Shown here piece by piece: positions 8,851 to 18,279 of a stretch of DNA of 64,000 nucleotides. Position numbers and translations under genes: made by a program. Source of the DNA: Bacillota bacterium (GTDB lineage Bacteria > Bacillota > Clostridia > Lachnospirales > Anaerotignaceae); assembly GCA_019422105.1 (NCBI GenBank), contig JAHZDZ010000013.1, positions 23,359-87,358 on the forward strand, given 5' to 3'. Below the pieces are notes generated by a model that was not told where the DNA came from, ran no database searches, and saw only the letters and a program-made list of their open reading frames with translations. Position 1 is the first letter of the stretch; every line of letters begins with the position of its first letter.

Positions 8851-9774
8851 ATGGGAGTAAGCGAAATTTTAAAATCTTTGGCCATGATTTTTATATTAAT
8901 TATACCGGGATATATTTTTAAAAAACAGGGTTTGGTGGACGAAAGGCAGACAAAGGGCCTCTCCTCTATTATCACAAAACTAACTCTGCCCGCTTTGGTC
9001 ATTGACGCCATGCAGATTGAATACAGCAAGGAAGTATTCGACAGCAGTATTTATATTTTATTTATTGTTCTGGGCATATTTGCAGTAGCTTTTTTGATAA
9101 GCTTTTTCTTTGTGAAAATACTTCACATTAAAAGGGCACAGGCCGGCCTTTTCGCTTTCATGCTGGTTTTTGCCAACACAGGCTTTATTGGCATACCGGT
9201 CATTGACGCCTTATTTGGAAAGGAAGCTATTTTTTACGCCTCTATCATTGAAATGGTAAACGACGTTCTTCTCTTTACTGTAGGAATTGCCATTGTACAG
9301 TTCTCCGCAGGAGAAAAGACAAAAATAGAATGGAAGGAATTTTTGAGTCCCGGCATTGTAAGCATCATTGCTGGCTACGCCATGTTTCTTCTCAACATCC
9401 GCCTGCCGGAATTTCTGGGCAATTCAGTCAGTATACTCGGATCGGCTACAACACCGCTTTCCATGTTTATTATCGGCAGTCAGCTGGGGGACATTCAGAT
9501 AAAGGAGCTGTTCGGCGACATCAAAATTTATGTGCTTTCCGCAGCTAAATTGATTATACTGCCTGTCCTTGTTTACTTTATCATCCGCAATCTGCTTCAT
9601 GACACATCTCTCATGGGCAATGTATTGATTTTATCCTTCGCCATGCCGGCGGCGGTTTGTACCTCCATCTTCGCCGAGGAATATAACGGCGATGTAAAAT
9701 TCGCGACCAAAGGAATACTTTTATCTACTGTCTTATGTATGATTACCATTCCCGCCTTTGCGATTATGCTTTAA
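8851..9774 (+). CDS. AEC (auxin efflux carrier) family transporter, paralog 1
   Basis: The 307-residue membrane protein of the AEC/BASS-like fold has about ten hydrophobic helices and a re-entrant motif near NTGFIGIPVIDALFGKEA. Bacterial members move dicarboxylates such as malate or other organic anions; the substrate cannot be read here. The start at 8851 is chosen for the GGGGGA ribosome site at 8837-8842 and because it matches the N-terminus of the neighbouring paralog (MGVSEILKSL against MGISEILHSL). It is very similar along its whole length to the gene at 10185 and probably arose by tandem duplication. Confidence 0.9.
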   Translation: MGVSEILKSLAMIFILIIPGYIFKKQGLVDERQTKGLSSIITKLTLPALVIDAMQIEYSKEVFDSSIYILFIVLGIFAVAFLISFFFVKILHIKRAQAGLFAFMLVFANTGFIGIPVIDALFGKEAIFYASIIEMVNDVLLFTVGIAIVQFSAGEKTKIEWKEFLSPGIVSIIAGYAMFLLNIRLPEFLGNSVSILGSATTPLSMFIIGSQLGDIQIKELFGDIKIYVLSAAKLIILPVLVYFIIRNLLHDTSLMGNVLILSFAMPAAVCTSIFAEEYNGDVKFATKGILLSTVLCMITIPAFAIML

Positions 9775-10184
9775 AAAGGAAGCAGACTGTTTTGCAGTAC
9801 CTTATTTTCATAACGAATTCAGAAAAGAATAACCGTAAATTTATACAGCAGCAAAATCTGTCTTGTAACAGCTTTTGCCGCTGTCTTTGTTTTGTTTTAG
9901 GGCATCTTATTAAAACAGTATTGCCATGACATAATGCAAAACTGCGTTTTTTGGTTCAATCATTACAAGCTGTTTAAATACAGCAAAAAATTTGAAAAAA
10001 AAGACAATTTGGTATTGCCTTGCGCAAGCAATATGCGATATACTGGATATGATTTATGTGGAAATTTGGGGTTCCACACAGTATTGTCAGCACACAATAA
10101 AACATAAAAATATTTTGGCCTTTTCTTTCTGGCCTCTATTGCCGTCTGTCATTTAGCAACAATTTTAAGGGGAGATATATTACT
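9775..10184. other. Spacer between the tandem AEC genes with a promoter for the second
   Basis: TTGCCT (10015-10020) and TATACT (10039-10044) spaced 18 nt suggest a separate promoter with a leader of about 130 nt before the second gene. A GGGGAGA ribosome site precedes 10185. No terminator as strong as others in the window was seen. Confidence 0.4.
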
Positions 10185-11111
10185 ATGGGCATCAGCGAAA
10201 TTCTGCACTCATTAATTATGGTTTTTATTTTAATTGTACCAGGCTATATATTCAAACGGCTCAGATTAATCAATGAGGAGCAGACAAGAGGTTTATCCTC
10301 CATGATCTCCCGTTTCATGCTGCCGGCTCTTATTATAGATGCGATGCAGATAGAATTTACACCCGAGGTTTTTCAATCAAGCCTTGTCATAGCCGTTATT
10401 ATGGTTTTTGTGTTTATTGTTTCGCTGTTACTCAGCTTCTTTTTCATTAAAACATTTAAAATCAGAAAATCTCATGCCGGATTGTTCGCGTTTCTGGTCA
10501 CCTTTCCCAACACAGGGTTTGTCGCCATGCCTGTCATCAACGCCCTTTTTGGCAAGGAAGCTGTTTTTTACTGCTCCATCGCCGAAATGATAAATGATAT
10601 TTTTATCTTTACCATAGGCGCATGGCTGATTCAATCCTCAACAGGCGTCAAAGCAAAATTCAACATAAAACAGTTTTTCAGTCCTGCTATTGTCAGCATA
10701 TTAATCGGCTATGTTCTTTTCATAACAAACACCAGGCTGCCTGCTCTCTTGGGAGGACCAATCAGTATGGTCGGTTCCGCCACAACCGTAATCTCTATGT
10801 TTTTTATCGGCAGCCAGCTGGGCGATATTCACCTGAAGGAGCTCTTTAATGAAATGTCGCTCTATCTGTTTTTACTGCTGAAGCTGATACTGGTTCCGTT
10901 TTTGGTGCTTCTGGTTTTCAAGCGGGTGCTGCACAATATATCCATGCTCAGCTCGACACTGGTTATTATTTTTGGCATGCCTACTACAGTCTGTGTATCA
11001 ATTCTGACAGAGGATTACAGCGGAGACACAAAGTACTCCACAAAGGGTGTGTTATTATCGACCATTTTCTGCATACTCTCCATACCAATATTTGCGATAC
11101 TGCTTCAATAA
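10185..11111 (+). CDS. AEC (auxin efflux carrier) family transporter, paralog 2
   Basis: The 308-residue membrane protein is aligned end to end with its neighbour at 8851, sharing IPGYIFK/VPGYIFK near residue 20, LPALIIDAMQIE, FPNTGFVAMPVINALFGKEA and the final GDTKYSTKGVLLSTIFC segment. The ribosome site GGGGAGA ends 8-10 nt before the ATG. It likely exports or imports an organic acid. Both copies look intact, so the duplication may have allowed different substrates or expression. Confidence 0.9.
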   Translation: MGISEILHSLIMVFILIVPGYIFKRLRLINEEQTRGLSSMISRFMLPALIIDAMQIEFTPEVFQSSLVIAVIMVFVFIVSLLLSFFFIKTFKIRKSHAGLFAFLVTFPNTGFVAMPVINALFGKEAVFYCSIAEMINDIFIFTIGAWLIQSSTGVKAKFNIKQFFSPAIVSILIGYVLFITNTRLPALLGGPISMVGSATTVISMFFIGSQLGDIHLKELFNEMSLYLFLLLKLILVPFLVLLVFKRVLHNISMLSSTLVIIFGMPTTVCVSILTEDYSGDTKYSTKGVLLSTIFCILSIPIFAILLQ

Positions 11112-11484
11112 AAAAAACCGGGCTTAGCCCAAGCTTGCCCGTTGCTTGAAAAAATAAAAAAACGAGAGCTTGATATTCCTTAAAGGCTTAAGCATAGCTT
11201 GTTTCATTTTTTATTGCTCACATATTTAAAATATTTATAAAGTTTCAATCAAGCATTTTTAAAGGCTTGCGGGTGTGGACAGCGCCCACAGTTTTAACTT
11301 TTCACAAACAGTCCCATGTTTATATGGGGCTGTTTGTTGTATTTTATACTTTACAGCGTTATAATAAAGCAAAAGCTTTTGCCTAAATCTCAAACCGTTT
11401 TTTTATAATAATGGGTGTGGGCAAAACCCCTCCCTTCCATTTTATATTCAGCTCGGAGCGAAAGCGAAAAAAGGAGTGAAAACA
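11112..11484. other. Intergenic region with hairpins upstream of proC
   Basis: It holds a near-perfect 14-bp inverted repeat (11304-11317 / 11324-11337) and two copies of a GGGTGTGG-containing GC-rich patch (about 11270 and 11412) in otherwise AT-rich DNA. No gene was seen. Confidence 0.4.
11304..11337. terminator. Hairpin between the AEC gene and proC
   Basis: Arms ACAAACAGTCCCAT and ATGGGGCTGTTTGT pair fully with one G-U, loop of 6 nt, followed by a moderately T-rich tail. It probably terminates the upstream transcript. Confidence 0.45.
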
Positions 11485-12297
11485 ATGAAATTTGGATTTA
11501 TTGGAGCGGGCAATATGGCCGGCGCCATCATAAAGGGCATGACAGTCGGTACAGGCGTCTGCGAAGGAAAAGATATCACCGCTTATGATATAAACCCATC
11601 CGCGTTGCAGAATTTAAAGGATACCTGCGGTATTGCCACAAGTGCCTCTCTTATGGAAACCGCAGAAAATGCTGATGTTATTGTGCTGGCCGTAAAACCA
11701 AACATACTGCCCGATGTACTTCCGCAAATAAGGGTGGCAGCCCGTTGCCAAAGAAAGCTTATCGTCTCCATTGCCGTCGGCAAAACAATTGATTATCTGG
11801 AGAGCTATCTTGGAAAAGAGCAGCCGATTATAAGGGTTATGCCAAATATAAACGCTAAGGTAGGCGCCGCTATCAGCGGCATCTGTCCGAATCCGGCGGC
11901 AAACGAAAAAGATACCGAGACAGCAAAAATGTTATTTTCAACTGTGGGCAGTGTTATTCAGATTGCAGAAAACTATTTCAGTATATTCGGCGTTATTGCA
12001 GGTTCTTCTCCCGCATTTGCCTATCTCTACATTGACGCTTTGGCCAGGGCCGCACAGAAGGCAGGTATGGCAAAGAGTCAGGCTCTTGAAATCGCCGCGC
12101 AGACAGTGCTCGGCAGCGCAAAGATGATACTGGAATCAAAGGAACACCCCTGGTCACTGATTGATCAGGTCTGCTCCCCCGGCGGTACAACAATAGAGGG
12201 AATTGCCTCTCTGGAGGAAAATAAATTTGAGAGCACAATAACAAAAGCCTTTGACGCTGTACTGGCAAAGGATGAAATCATCAAAAACAAAAACTAG
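11485..12297 (+). CDS. proC: Pyrroline-5-carboxylate reductase
   Basis: The 270-residue NAD(P)H-dependent enzyme catalyses the last step of proline synthesis. The N-terminal Rossmann motif is GFIGAGNMAGAI; further marks are VLAVKPN, IIRVMPNINAKVGAAISG and the C-terminal SPGGTTIEGIASLEE. An in-frame GTG at 11476 lies inside the ribosome site, so the ATG at 11485 (AAGGAG at 11471-11476, 8 nt away) is the better start. It appears monocistronic, closed by a strong terminator. Confidence 0.95.
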   Translation: MKFGFIGAGNMAGAIIKGMTVGTGVCEGKDITAYDINPSALQNLKDTCGIATSASLMETAENADVIVLAVKPNILPDVLPQIRVAARCQRKLIVSIAVGKTIDYLESYLGKEQPIIRVMPNINAKVGAAISGICPNPAANEKDTETAKMLFSTVGSVIQIAENYFSIFGVIAGSSPAFAYLYIDALARAAQKAGMAKSQALEIAAQTVLGSAKMILESKEHPWSLIDQVCSPGGTTIEGIASLEENKFESTITKAFDAVLAKDEIIKNKN

Positions 12298-12314
12298 ACA
12301 TAAAAACAGCATTT

Positions 12315-12347
12315 AACAGGAAGAAGGTAGCTTCTTCCTGTTTTTTT
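12315..12347 (+). terminator. Intrinsic terminator of proC
   Basis: Perfect 11-bp arms (12315-12325 and 12332-12342), 6-nt loop, then a run of seven T (12341-12347). Confidence 0.9.
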
Positions 12348-12514
12348 CCTCACCTTTCACAGCAAACCCCCTTCGAAATGAAAGATTACCGTTTTTTTTA
12401 ATGGCTCTATAATCTCTCTATTACTCTTTTACCTATCCTGTTACTCCCAACTCAATTTTATAATACCATATTGTCCCTTAGCTTTGTGCTGCTGTCATCC
12501 TTTCCCCGCAACTA

Positions 12515-12545
12515 AAAAACGGCCGGGGAAAATACCACCCCGACC
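12515..12545 (-). terminator. Intrinsic terminator of the UPF0324 transporter gene
   Basis: On the minus strand arms GGTCGGGG (12538-12545) and CCCCGGCC (12521-12528) are followed by GTTTTTTAG. One G-U pair. Confidence 0.8.
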
Positions 12546-12589
12546 CTTTATGTTCCATATCTACTGTAATTAAGCCCTGTCCGCTCACC

Positions 12590-13603
12590 CTACCGGATAC
12601 ATACCAGTATCAGCAAAAAAGCACAGACGACCTGGCAGGTGCCTACCATACCGCCGTAAAGCAGTGCCTTGGGGCCTTCCGCCAGAAGATCCCTGAACTT
12701 AACACGCATGCCGATAGCTGCAAGGGCGATAATCTCAAACTGCTGGCTTATAAGCTTTGCACCGTGGCTTAAAACATCCGGAACAACATGCAGAGAATTT
12801 AGAATTGCCAGAAAGAAAAAGCCCAGTATAAACCAAGGTATTCCGGCATGAATGCCGTTTCCCTCTTTGCTCGTCTCGGAAAAAAGCCTTGTATCATCCC
12901 CATCCACATTCATACGGGAATAAAGCATTGCCACCGCTACAATAAATACAATCCTCACAATTTTAAATATGGTTGCCATCTCCACCACAGGACCGCCTAC
13001 AAGCTGTGCCGAGGCAATTACCTGTCCGATTGACTGTAAGGTTCCGCCTATCATGGCGGAGGTGGGCAGCGTCTCATGATGATACAAAATTCCGGTCAGC
13101 ACAGGAAGCACTATCATCAAAACAGTACCCGTCACATTTACAATAGTAATGGATATTCCCTTATCTTTGCTGTCTGCGTCTATCACAGGAGACACTGTGG
13201 CAATCGCGCTGGATCCGCATACTGCATTGCCCGCTCCCATCAGAAGGCTGAACTTTTTCCCGAACCCAAGCTTTCTGCCGATAAAATATGCCACTGTTAT
13301 GGTAAAGCTCATCTGAATGGCAATAAACACCAGACCGCCTCCGCCAAGAGCCGCAATATCGCTGAGCATCAATGTAGCGCCTGTCAGAACAATGGAATAC
13401 TCCAAAAGACTGCGCTCCGAAAATTTCGTCCCCTCATCAAACATCTTTTTGTTCAAAAATGTATTGCCACACAAAATACCAATTCCGATAGCAAATAATG
13501 CTGCTCCGATTGTAGGCATTATTTTCGCAATCTGCTGCGCGGCAGCTGCAATAACAGCACAGACGATGAATCCTGGCAGCTTTTTTTTGATTTTTTCTCC
13601 CAT
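12590..13603 (-). CDS. UPF0324 (YeiH-type) membrane protein, putative sulfate/anion exporter
   Basis: The protein has 337 residues with about ten hydrophobic helices. The family signature is AGNAVCGSSAIATVSPVI, with GIGILCGN near the N-terminus. Members are annotated as putative sulfate exporters, but function is weakly established. The ATG at 13609 is only 1 nt from AAGGAG, so the ATG at 13603 (7-nt spacing) is preferred. It is divergent from a LysR regulator, the same pairing as yeiE-yeiH in enterobacteria, which suggests that regulator controls it. Confidence 0.88.
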   Translation of the reverse strand: MGEKIKKKLPGFIVCAVIAAAAQQIAKIMPTIGAALFAIGIGILCGNTFLNKKMFDEGTKFSERSLLEYSIVLTGATLMLSDIAALGGGGLVFIAIQMSFTITVAYFIGRKLGFGKKFSLLMGAGNAVCGSSAIATVSPVIDADSKDKGISITIVNVTGTVLMIVLPVLTGILYHHETLPTSAMIGGTLQSIGQVIASAQLVGGPVVEMATIFKIVRIVFIVAVAMLYSRMNVDGDDTRLFSETSKEGNGIHAGIPWFILGFFFLAILNSLHVVPDVLSHGAKLISQQFEIIALAAIGMRVKFRDLLAEGPKALLYGGMVGTCQVVCAFLLILVCIR

Positions 13604-13711
13604 AATCATACTCCTTTTCCCCTAATGTACTTGATTATATAGGAGAAATCATATAAAATCAAATTAGAAAATATTGTCAATATATTAATTTATTTTATAG
13701 GTGGTGATGCA

Positions 13712-14608
13712 ATGCTGGATACAAAGCTATATACCTTTATGAAGCTTATTGAATGCGGCAGTACAATCAAATGTGCGGAATCCCTTCATATTACGCAGCC
13801 TGCTGTCAGCCAGCAAATACACGCACTGGAAGAACAATACCACATCAGCCTTTTTCAGAAGGAAGGACGCCTTTTGCGCCTGACGTCACAGGGGAAGGAA
13901 TTTGCAACTCTGGCAAGAAGACTTATGGCCATGGACAACCGCTTCACCGAATTAATACAGCCTCAGAATAAAAACTATTTATCCTTCGGCGCCACCTTTT
14001 CTATCGGCGAAAGCATTATGCCTGCCCTGCTGCCCTGTCTGCTGAAAAAATTGCCGGAATATCAGATACATATGGCTGTTAAAAACACCCATACACTCCT
14101 TGAGATGCTGGAGGACGGTGAAATTGATTTTGCGCTGATAGAAGGCAATTTTGAGCATAAAAGATATACCTCCTATCCCTTTTTCAGCTGTTATTTCTCG
14201 GGACTATGTAAAAGGAACGGCCGTTTTTCCTCCGTCAAATCCCTTCATGAACTGCAAAAAGCCCCTTTGATACTGCGGGAGACGGGAAGCGGAACAAGGG
14301 ATATTTTTGAGAATGAATGCCTGGCTCACAACGTCTCTCCCAATGACTTCACACAGGTACATGAAATCGAAAATGTGCCTGCCATTCTATCGTTGGTTTC
14401 ACAGGATCTGGGCGTAACCTTTGCCTACGAAATTATAGCGGGAAAGCTTTTAAAGGAGGGTATTCTTCAGATTATTCCTCTGGAAGATTTTCATCTCAAA
14501 AGACAGCTCTCCTTTGTCTTTCTGCCGGATACGCCGCTGACGCCTCAAAATGAAAAAATGCATACTGTCTTTCAGGATTTACTGGATATTTCTTTTACCG
14601 GACTATAA
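13712..14608 (+). CDS. LysR-family transcriptional regulator
   Basis: The 298-residue protein has an N-terminal winged helix-turn-helix (residues 1-60; CAESLHITQPAVSQQIHALE) and a C-terminal periplasmic-binding-like effector domain from about 90. It closely resembles the YeiE/CysL branch. It shares a 108-bp divergent intergenic region with the UPF0324 transporter; a dyad around TGATT...AATCA near 13632-13652 in that gap is a candidate operator. The ribosome site GGTGGTG precedes the ATG. Confidence 0.92.
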   Translation: MLDTKLYTFMKLIECGSTIKCAESLHITQPAVSQQIHALEEQYHISLFQKEGRLLRLTSQGKEFATLARRLMAMDNRFTELIQPQNKNYLSFGATFSIGESIMPALLPCLLKKLPEYQIHMAVKNTHTLLEMLEDGEIDFALIEGNFEHKRYTSYPFFSCYFSGLCKRNGRFSSVKSLHELQKAPLILRETGSGTRDIFENECLAHNVSPNDFTQVHEIENVPAILSLVSQDLGVTFAYEIIAGKLLKEGILQIIPLEDFHLKRQLSFVFLPDTPLTPQNEKMHTVFQDLLDISFTGL

Positions 14609-14639
14609 AAAAAGCTGCACAATACCTGTGCAGCTTTTT
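14609..14639. terminator. Bidirectional terminator after the LysR gene
   Basis: Perfect 13-bp arms (14609-14621 and 14627-14639), 5-nt loop, with A-run on the left and T-run on the right. Confidence 0.88.
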
Positions 14640-14804
14640 GGAGCGTTGAATAAGTTCAATTCATTCTAAGGGATTCCATTCTTTAAACCCTACAAGATCC
14701 GCCTTCCCCTGTAGAAAACGCGTAAATACGTGGTTTCCTAAAAAGCTTTTGACTTGCTTTTTCAAAAACGAACGGGATTAGGCAAACCCAAAACGAAAAC
14801 TGGT

Positions 14805-15524
14805 TTAAGCTCTCATTATCCTCTGATAATCCTCAGAGCGCATATCCGCAGTTATTCTGCCGCTCTCCATCATCAATACACGGTCTGATACATCCCTTAC
14901 AAACTTTTCGTCATGACTGATAATCAGAATACCCATACCGCTCTTGGCAAAGTCCCGTATAATGCGAATAATATCCGTAACCAGAGCGGAGTCCAAAGCA
15001 GCTGTCGGCTCATCAAAGCATAAAAGCTTCGGATTTGTCACGCAGCTGCGGGCGATTGCCACTCTCTGCTTTTGGCCTCCCGAAAGCTCAAAGGGTTTAT
15101 TATTCAGCTTTTCGCCCAAGTCCAGCCTCTCAAGCATTCTGGTTGCTATTTCCATAGCCTCTTTTTTGGGCCTTTTATAAACATCAGTCAGCGCCAATGT
15201 CACATTTTCCAACACTGTCATGTGGGGAAACAAGTGATAATTCTGAAAAACCATTCCCAGACTCTTTCTGATCTCAAAAATCTCGCCTTTTGCCGCGTAT
15301 TCCATGCCGCCGCCATTCTCTGTACAAAGCCTTCTGTCGTCTACAACAATCGTACCTTTGTCAGCCTTTTCAAGCCCCATGATACAGCGCAGTACTGTCG
15401 TTTTGCCGGCGCCTGATTTTCCCACCAGCGACACAATTTCACCCTGATTCAGGGCAAAATTGATGTCATTGAGAACCACCGTATCCTTGAACGCCTTAAA
15501 CAGGCCCTCTACCTTTAAAAGCAT
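14805..15524 (-). CDS. Polar amino acid ABC transporter, ATP-binding subunit (GlnQ type)
   Basis: The 239-residue cytoplasmic ATPase has Walker A GKSGAGKTT, Q-loop in GMVFQNYHLFPHMTVLEN, signature LSGGQKQRVAIARS, Walker B LLCFDEPTAALD and the switch His in ISHDEKF. It energises the permease encoded just upstream. A GTG at 15533 is also in frame, but the ATG at 15524 places the AGGTG-like site 7 nt away and matches the usual N-terminus MLLKVEGL. Confidence 0.93.
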   Translation of the reverse strand: MLLKVEGLFKAFKDTVVLNDINFALNQGEIVSLVGKSGAGKTTVLRCIMGLEKADKGTIVVDDRRLCTENGGGMEYAAKGEIFEIRKSLGMVFQNYHLFPHMTVLENVTLALTDVYKRPKKEAMEIATRMLERLDLGEKLNNKPFELSGGQKQRVAIARSCVTNPKLLCFDEPTAALDSALVTDIIRIIRDFAKSGMGILIISHDEKFVRDVSDRVLMMESGRITADMRSEDYQRIMRA

Positions 15525-15545
15525 ATCATACACCTACTCTTCAGA

Positions 15546-16175
15546 TTATTCGTCATAGCTTACCCTTTTTTCTATATACTCGAACAGCTTCGTGATAACA
15601 TAGGCAAGTGCCAGAAAAAGGCAGCCTGCAATGATATAAGGAAACAAAGTGGCATCTCTGTTGGCAATACCCTTTGTCAGCTTTAAAACGTCACTGACGC
15701 CGACAGCATAAACAAGGGAGGTATCCTTTACCAGGGTGATTACCTCATTTCCGATAGCGGGAAGCGTTCTTTTGATAACCTGGGGCAGTATAATTTTCCT
15801 GTTAATCTGGTAAGCGTTAAAGCCCAATATGCTGGCGGCCTCCGTCTGCCCTCTTTCGATGGACTGTATGCCGCTTCTGAATATTTCCCCAAAATAAGCG
15901 GAATAGTTCAGCACAAAGGCTACTAAAACAGAGGGCATTCTATCAAGCGTAACTCCTATCAAAGGCAGTCCAAAAAATACAAATATTATTTGCAACAGAA
16001 GGGGTGTTCCCCGCAGTATCCATATGTAAAGCTCCGTTATTTTTCTCAAAAGCTTTATTTTCGACAGACGACATATTGCAACCAATACGCCAAGCGGTAC
16101 GGATAATATCAATGTAACAAAAAACACGCTCAGCGTAACTTTAAGACCTTCCATAATCTGGAATAAATAACTCAT
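15546..16175 (-). CDS. Polar amino acid ABC transporter, permease subunit
   Basis: The 209-residue inner-membrane protein has five or so helices and the HisM/GlnP-type signature ILRGTPLLLQIIFVFFGLP, followed by YSAYFGEIFRSGIQSI, the EAA loop contacting the ATPase. It sits between the binding-protein and ATPase genes in one operon. A single permease gene implies a homodimeric channel. Confidence 0.93.
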   Translation of the reverse strand: MSYLFQIMEGLKVTLSVFFVTLILSVPLGVLVAICRLSKIKLLRKITELYIWILRGTPLLLQIIFVFFGLPLIGVTLDRMPSVLVAFVLNYSAYFGEIFRSGIQSIERGQTEAASILGFNAYQINRKIILPQVIKRTLPAIGNEVITLVKDTSLVYAVGVSDVLKLTKGIANRDATLFPYIIAGCLFLALAYVITKLFEYIEKRVSYDE

Positions 16176-16211
16176 GACCTGTTCCCCTTTAGCAAACAGC
16201 CGGCCGGATAA

Positions 16212-17060
16212 TTAATGCAGCAAAATATCCTCGCCAAACCATTTTTCTGAAATTTCTTTTCCTTTTCCATTTTCCTTGACGCTATCCATTGCTTTGTCAA
16301 TAGCCTCACAGAGGGCCGTATCCTCTTTCCTTACGCCGATGCCATACTCTTCATCGCCAAAATCCTCGTCCAGTATTTTGTACTTGTCAGCGCCCTTTAA
16401 GGAGATGTAGTAGCGCACCAAAATCTCATCCGCCACAACCGCATCGCTTCTGCCGGCCTCCAAGTCCAACAGACACATGTCATTGGTTTCAAAGGTGACA
16501 AGCTCTCCAAATGTGTCCTTGATTTCAGGCTGTGCGTCCATAGCGTCCACAGCGCTTGATTCCGCCTGCGCAGCCACTGTTTTTCCTGCCAGGTCAGCCA
16601 GTGTTGCAATATCGGAATCCGCCATTGTAACTACAATCTGTCTGTTGGCAAGATATGGTTTTGCAAAGAGCACCTTTTCCTTTCTCTCATCTGTTATGGT
16701 ATAACCATTCCATATAATGTCAATATTCTTATTGGTAAGCTCCGTTTCCTTCATAGACCAGTCGATTGGCTGGAACTCAAAAGGAATCCCCAGCTCATCA
16801 GAAACTGCCTGGGCAAGCTCTACATCAAAGCCTACCAGATCTCCCTTTTCATCACGAAAGCCCAGAGGCGCAAAGGTATCGTCAAGACCCATAATAAGCT
16901 TGTCATAGCCTAAGCCGGCAGGCTCCTCCTCGTCTCCCTCTTCCTTCTGCTCATTTTCCGCAGGCGCATTGGCCGGCGCTTCCTCCTTTTTGCTGCAGCC
17001 CGCAATGACGGACATGCCCAGTGCCATTACAAGGCAAAATGCTAAAACTTTCTTTTTCAT
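16212..17060 (-). CDS. Amino acid ABC transporter substrate-binding lipoprotein
   Basis: The 282-residue SBP_bac_3 family protein has signal peptide residues 1-22 and lipobox VIAGC, with Cys22 the lipidation site, then an acidic linker. Diagnostic segments are PLGFRDEKGDLVGFDVELAQ, WNGYTITDERKEKVLFAKPY and GIGVRKEDTAL. It is first gene of the three-gene operon. Ligand specificity (Gln, Cys, Arg or other) cannot be decided by eye. Confidence 0.93.
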   Translation of the reverse strand: MKKKVLAFCLVMALGMSVIAGCSKKEEAPANAPAENEQKEEGDEEEPAGLGYDKLIMGLDDTFAPLGFRDEKGDLVGFDVELAQAVSDELGIPFEFQPIDWSMKETELTNKNIDIIWNGYTITDERKEKVLFAKPYLANRQIVVTMADSDIATLADLAGKTVAAQAESSAVDAMDAQPEIKDTFGELVTFETNDMCLLDLEAGRSDAVVADEILVRYYISLKGADKYKILDEDFGDEEYGIGVRKEDTALCEAIDKAMDSVKENGKGKEISEKWFGEDILLH

Positions 17061-17404
17061 TTTTGTTCTCCTCCCAAATTACTTTTTTATTATGATAACA
17101 CACTACCACATTAGTAGATTAAAGTAAAATGGACATATTGTCAAGACAGTGTGGCAAAATACTGCCAAAACAACCTTTTCACGGACTGCGTTTTGTATGC
17201 CTACCCTTCTTTCCGGCATGAACCGCAGAAGAGAGGAATCTAATGAAATTTTAATAAACATGTAAAGTTATTTTAATGGGCAAAGCATACAATAATTTTC
17301 ATAAACTAAGTCAATCTAGTTTATGAAACACAAGTTTGTACCACTTGCACTCGTACAAACATACCCCCGCCCGTCAGCCAGCCCCGGCTGGCGGGCATCC
17401 CTTT
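17061..17404. other. Intergenic region with a perfect palindrome and a GC-rich hairpin
   Basis: It contains the 12-bp perfect inverted repeat at 17297-17328, an imperfect GTTTGTAC/GTACAAAC dyad just after it (17334-17360), and a GC-rich 11-bp hairpin near 17368-17396 directly after the HAD gene. The hairpin lacks a strong U-tail but is the likely end of that transcript. Confidence 0.45.
17297..17328. promoter_or_regulatory. Perfect 12-bp inverted repeat, operator-like
   Basis: TTTCATAAACTA and TAGTTTATGAAA pair perfectly around an 8-nt spacer. It has no GC-rich core and no U-tail, so it looks more like a protein-binding dyad than a terminator. It lies about 240 nt upstream of the amino acid transporter operon. 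Confidence 0.4.
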
Positions 17405-18217
17405 TTACGGGGCTGGAAGTATAAATTTATAGATTACCTCCGCTATGGCATCATTTTCATTATCCCGCTGTGTGATATAATCCGCCGCCCTTTTAATGTC
17501 GTCCGCGGCATTTTGTACCGCAACGCCAAGACCCGCCATCTCTATCATGTGAATATCGTTAAAGCTGTCTCCCACCGCAATTAGCTCATCAGCGTCTATC
17601 CCAAGGCTACTCGCCAGATGCACCATTGTTTCTCCCTTCGTCGCTCCTGTTGGTGTAAACTCCAAGAATTCCGGCTTCGAAAAAAAACAATTCATATGGC
17701 CCTCTATTGTGCCGTTTATGGTGTCCCTCAGCTTCACCAGCTTTTCATGCTCTCCGTTAAGCAGTATTTTGGAAAGGCCGCAATCCATTGAGAGCATATC
17801 CTCCACCAGCTGCACGGCCGCATTCATTTTCTCGCTGTACCGAAAGGTGGTATCTGTTATTTTTTCCAAATAAAAATCTTTGTCATGATAACACTGAATA
17901 TCGATATCATATTCATGGGCCGCCTCCAATACGCTGCGGTAGGTATTTTTATAAAACAGCTTTTCCATAAGTAAACTGCCTGTTTTTGTACTGTATATAG
18001 TGGAGCCGTTCAGGCAAATGGCATAACCCTCCTGTCTGTCTAATCCTAAAGCCGTTATGTATTTTTGTATGGAATAGATGGCTCTGCCGGTGCACAGCAC
18101 AACGTGTATGCCCCTATCCACAGCAGCTCTAATGGCCTCTTCATTTTTCTTCGATATGGTAAGGTCACTTTTCAAAAGAGTATCATCCATATCCAAAAAT
18201 ATCATTTTATATGGCAC
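17405..18217 (-). CDS. Cof-type HAD-IIB phosphatase
   Basis: The 270-residue cytosolic phosphatase has motif I LDMDDTLL with the nucleophile Asp, motif II LCTGR, the cap domain between, motif III Lys in the GATKGETM region, and motif IV VGDSFNDIHMIEMAG. Such enzymes dephosphorylate sugar phosphates or pyridoxal phosphate. The start is uncertain: the frame extends upstream to 18262, but GTG at 18217 gives MPYKMIFLDMDD, matching the family N-terminus; ATG at 18205 is also possible. Ribosome sites are weak for all. Confidence 0.85.
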   Translation of the reverse strand: MPYKMIFLDMDDTLLKSDLTISKKNEEAIRAAVDRGIHVVLCTGRAIYSIQKYITALGLDRQEGYAICLNGSTIYSTKTGSLLMEKLFYKNTYRSVLEAAHEYDIDIQCYHDKDFYLEKITDTTFRYSEKMNAAVQLVEDMLSMDCGLSKILLNGEHEKLVKLRDTINGTIEGHMNCFFSKPEFLEFTPTGATKGETMVHLASSLGIDADELIAVGDSFNDIHMIEMAGLGVAVQNAADDIKRAADYITQRDNENDAIAEVIYKFILPAP

Positions 18218-18279
18218 AGTATCACACTTTCTATATGTTAAATTTATATCAATCAAACACAATATTTATGGGAAGTATA

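Noticed and set aside
14720..14740. A third parS-like site (TACGTGGTTTCC)
   Set aside because: Only half of the palindrome matches; the left half has no resemblance to the twin sites near parA.
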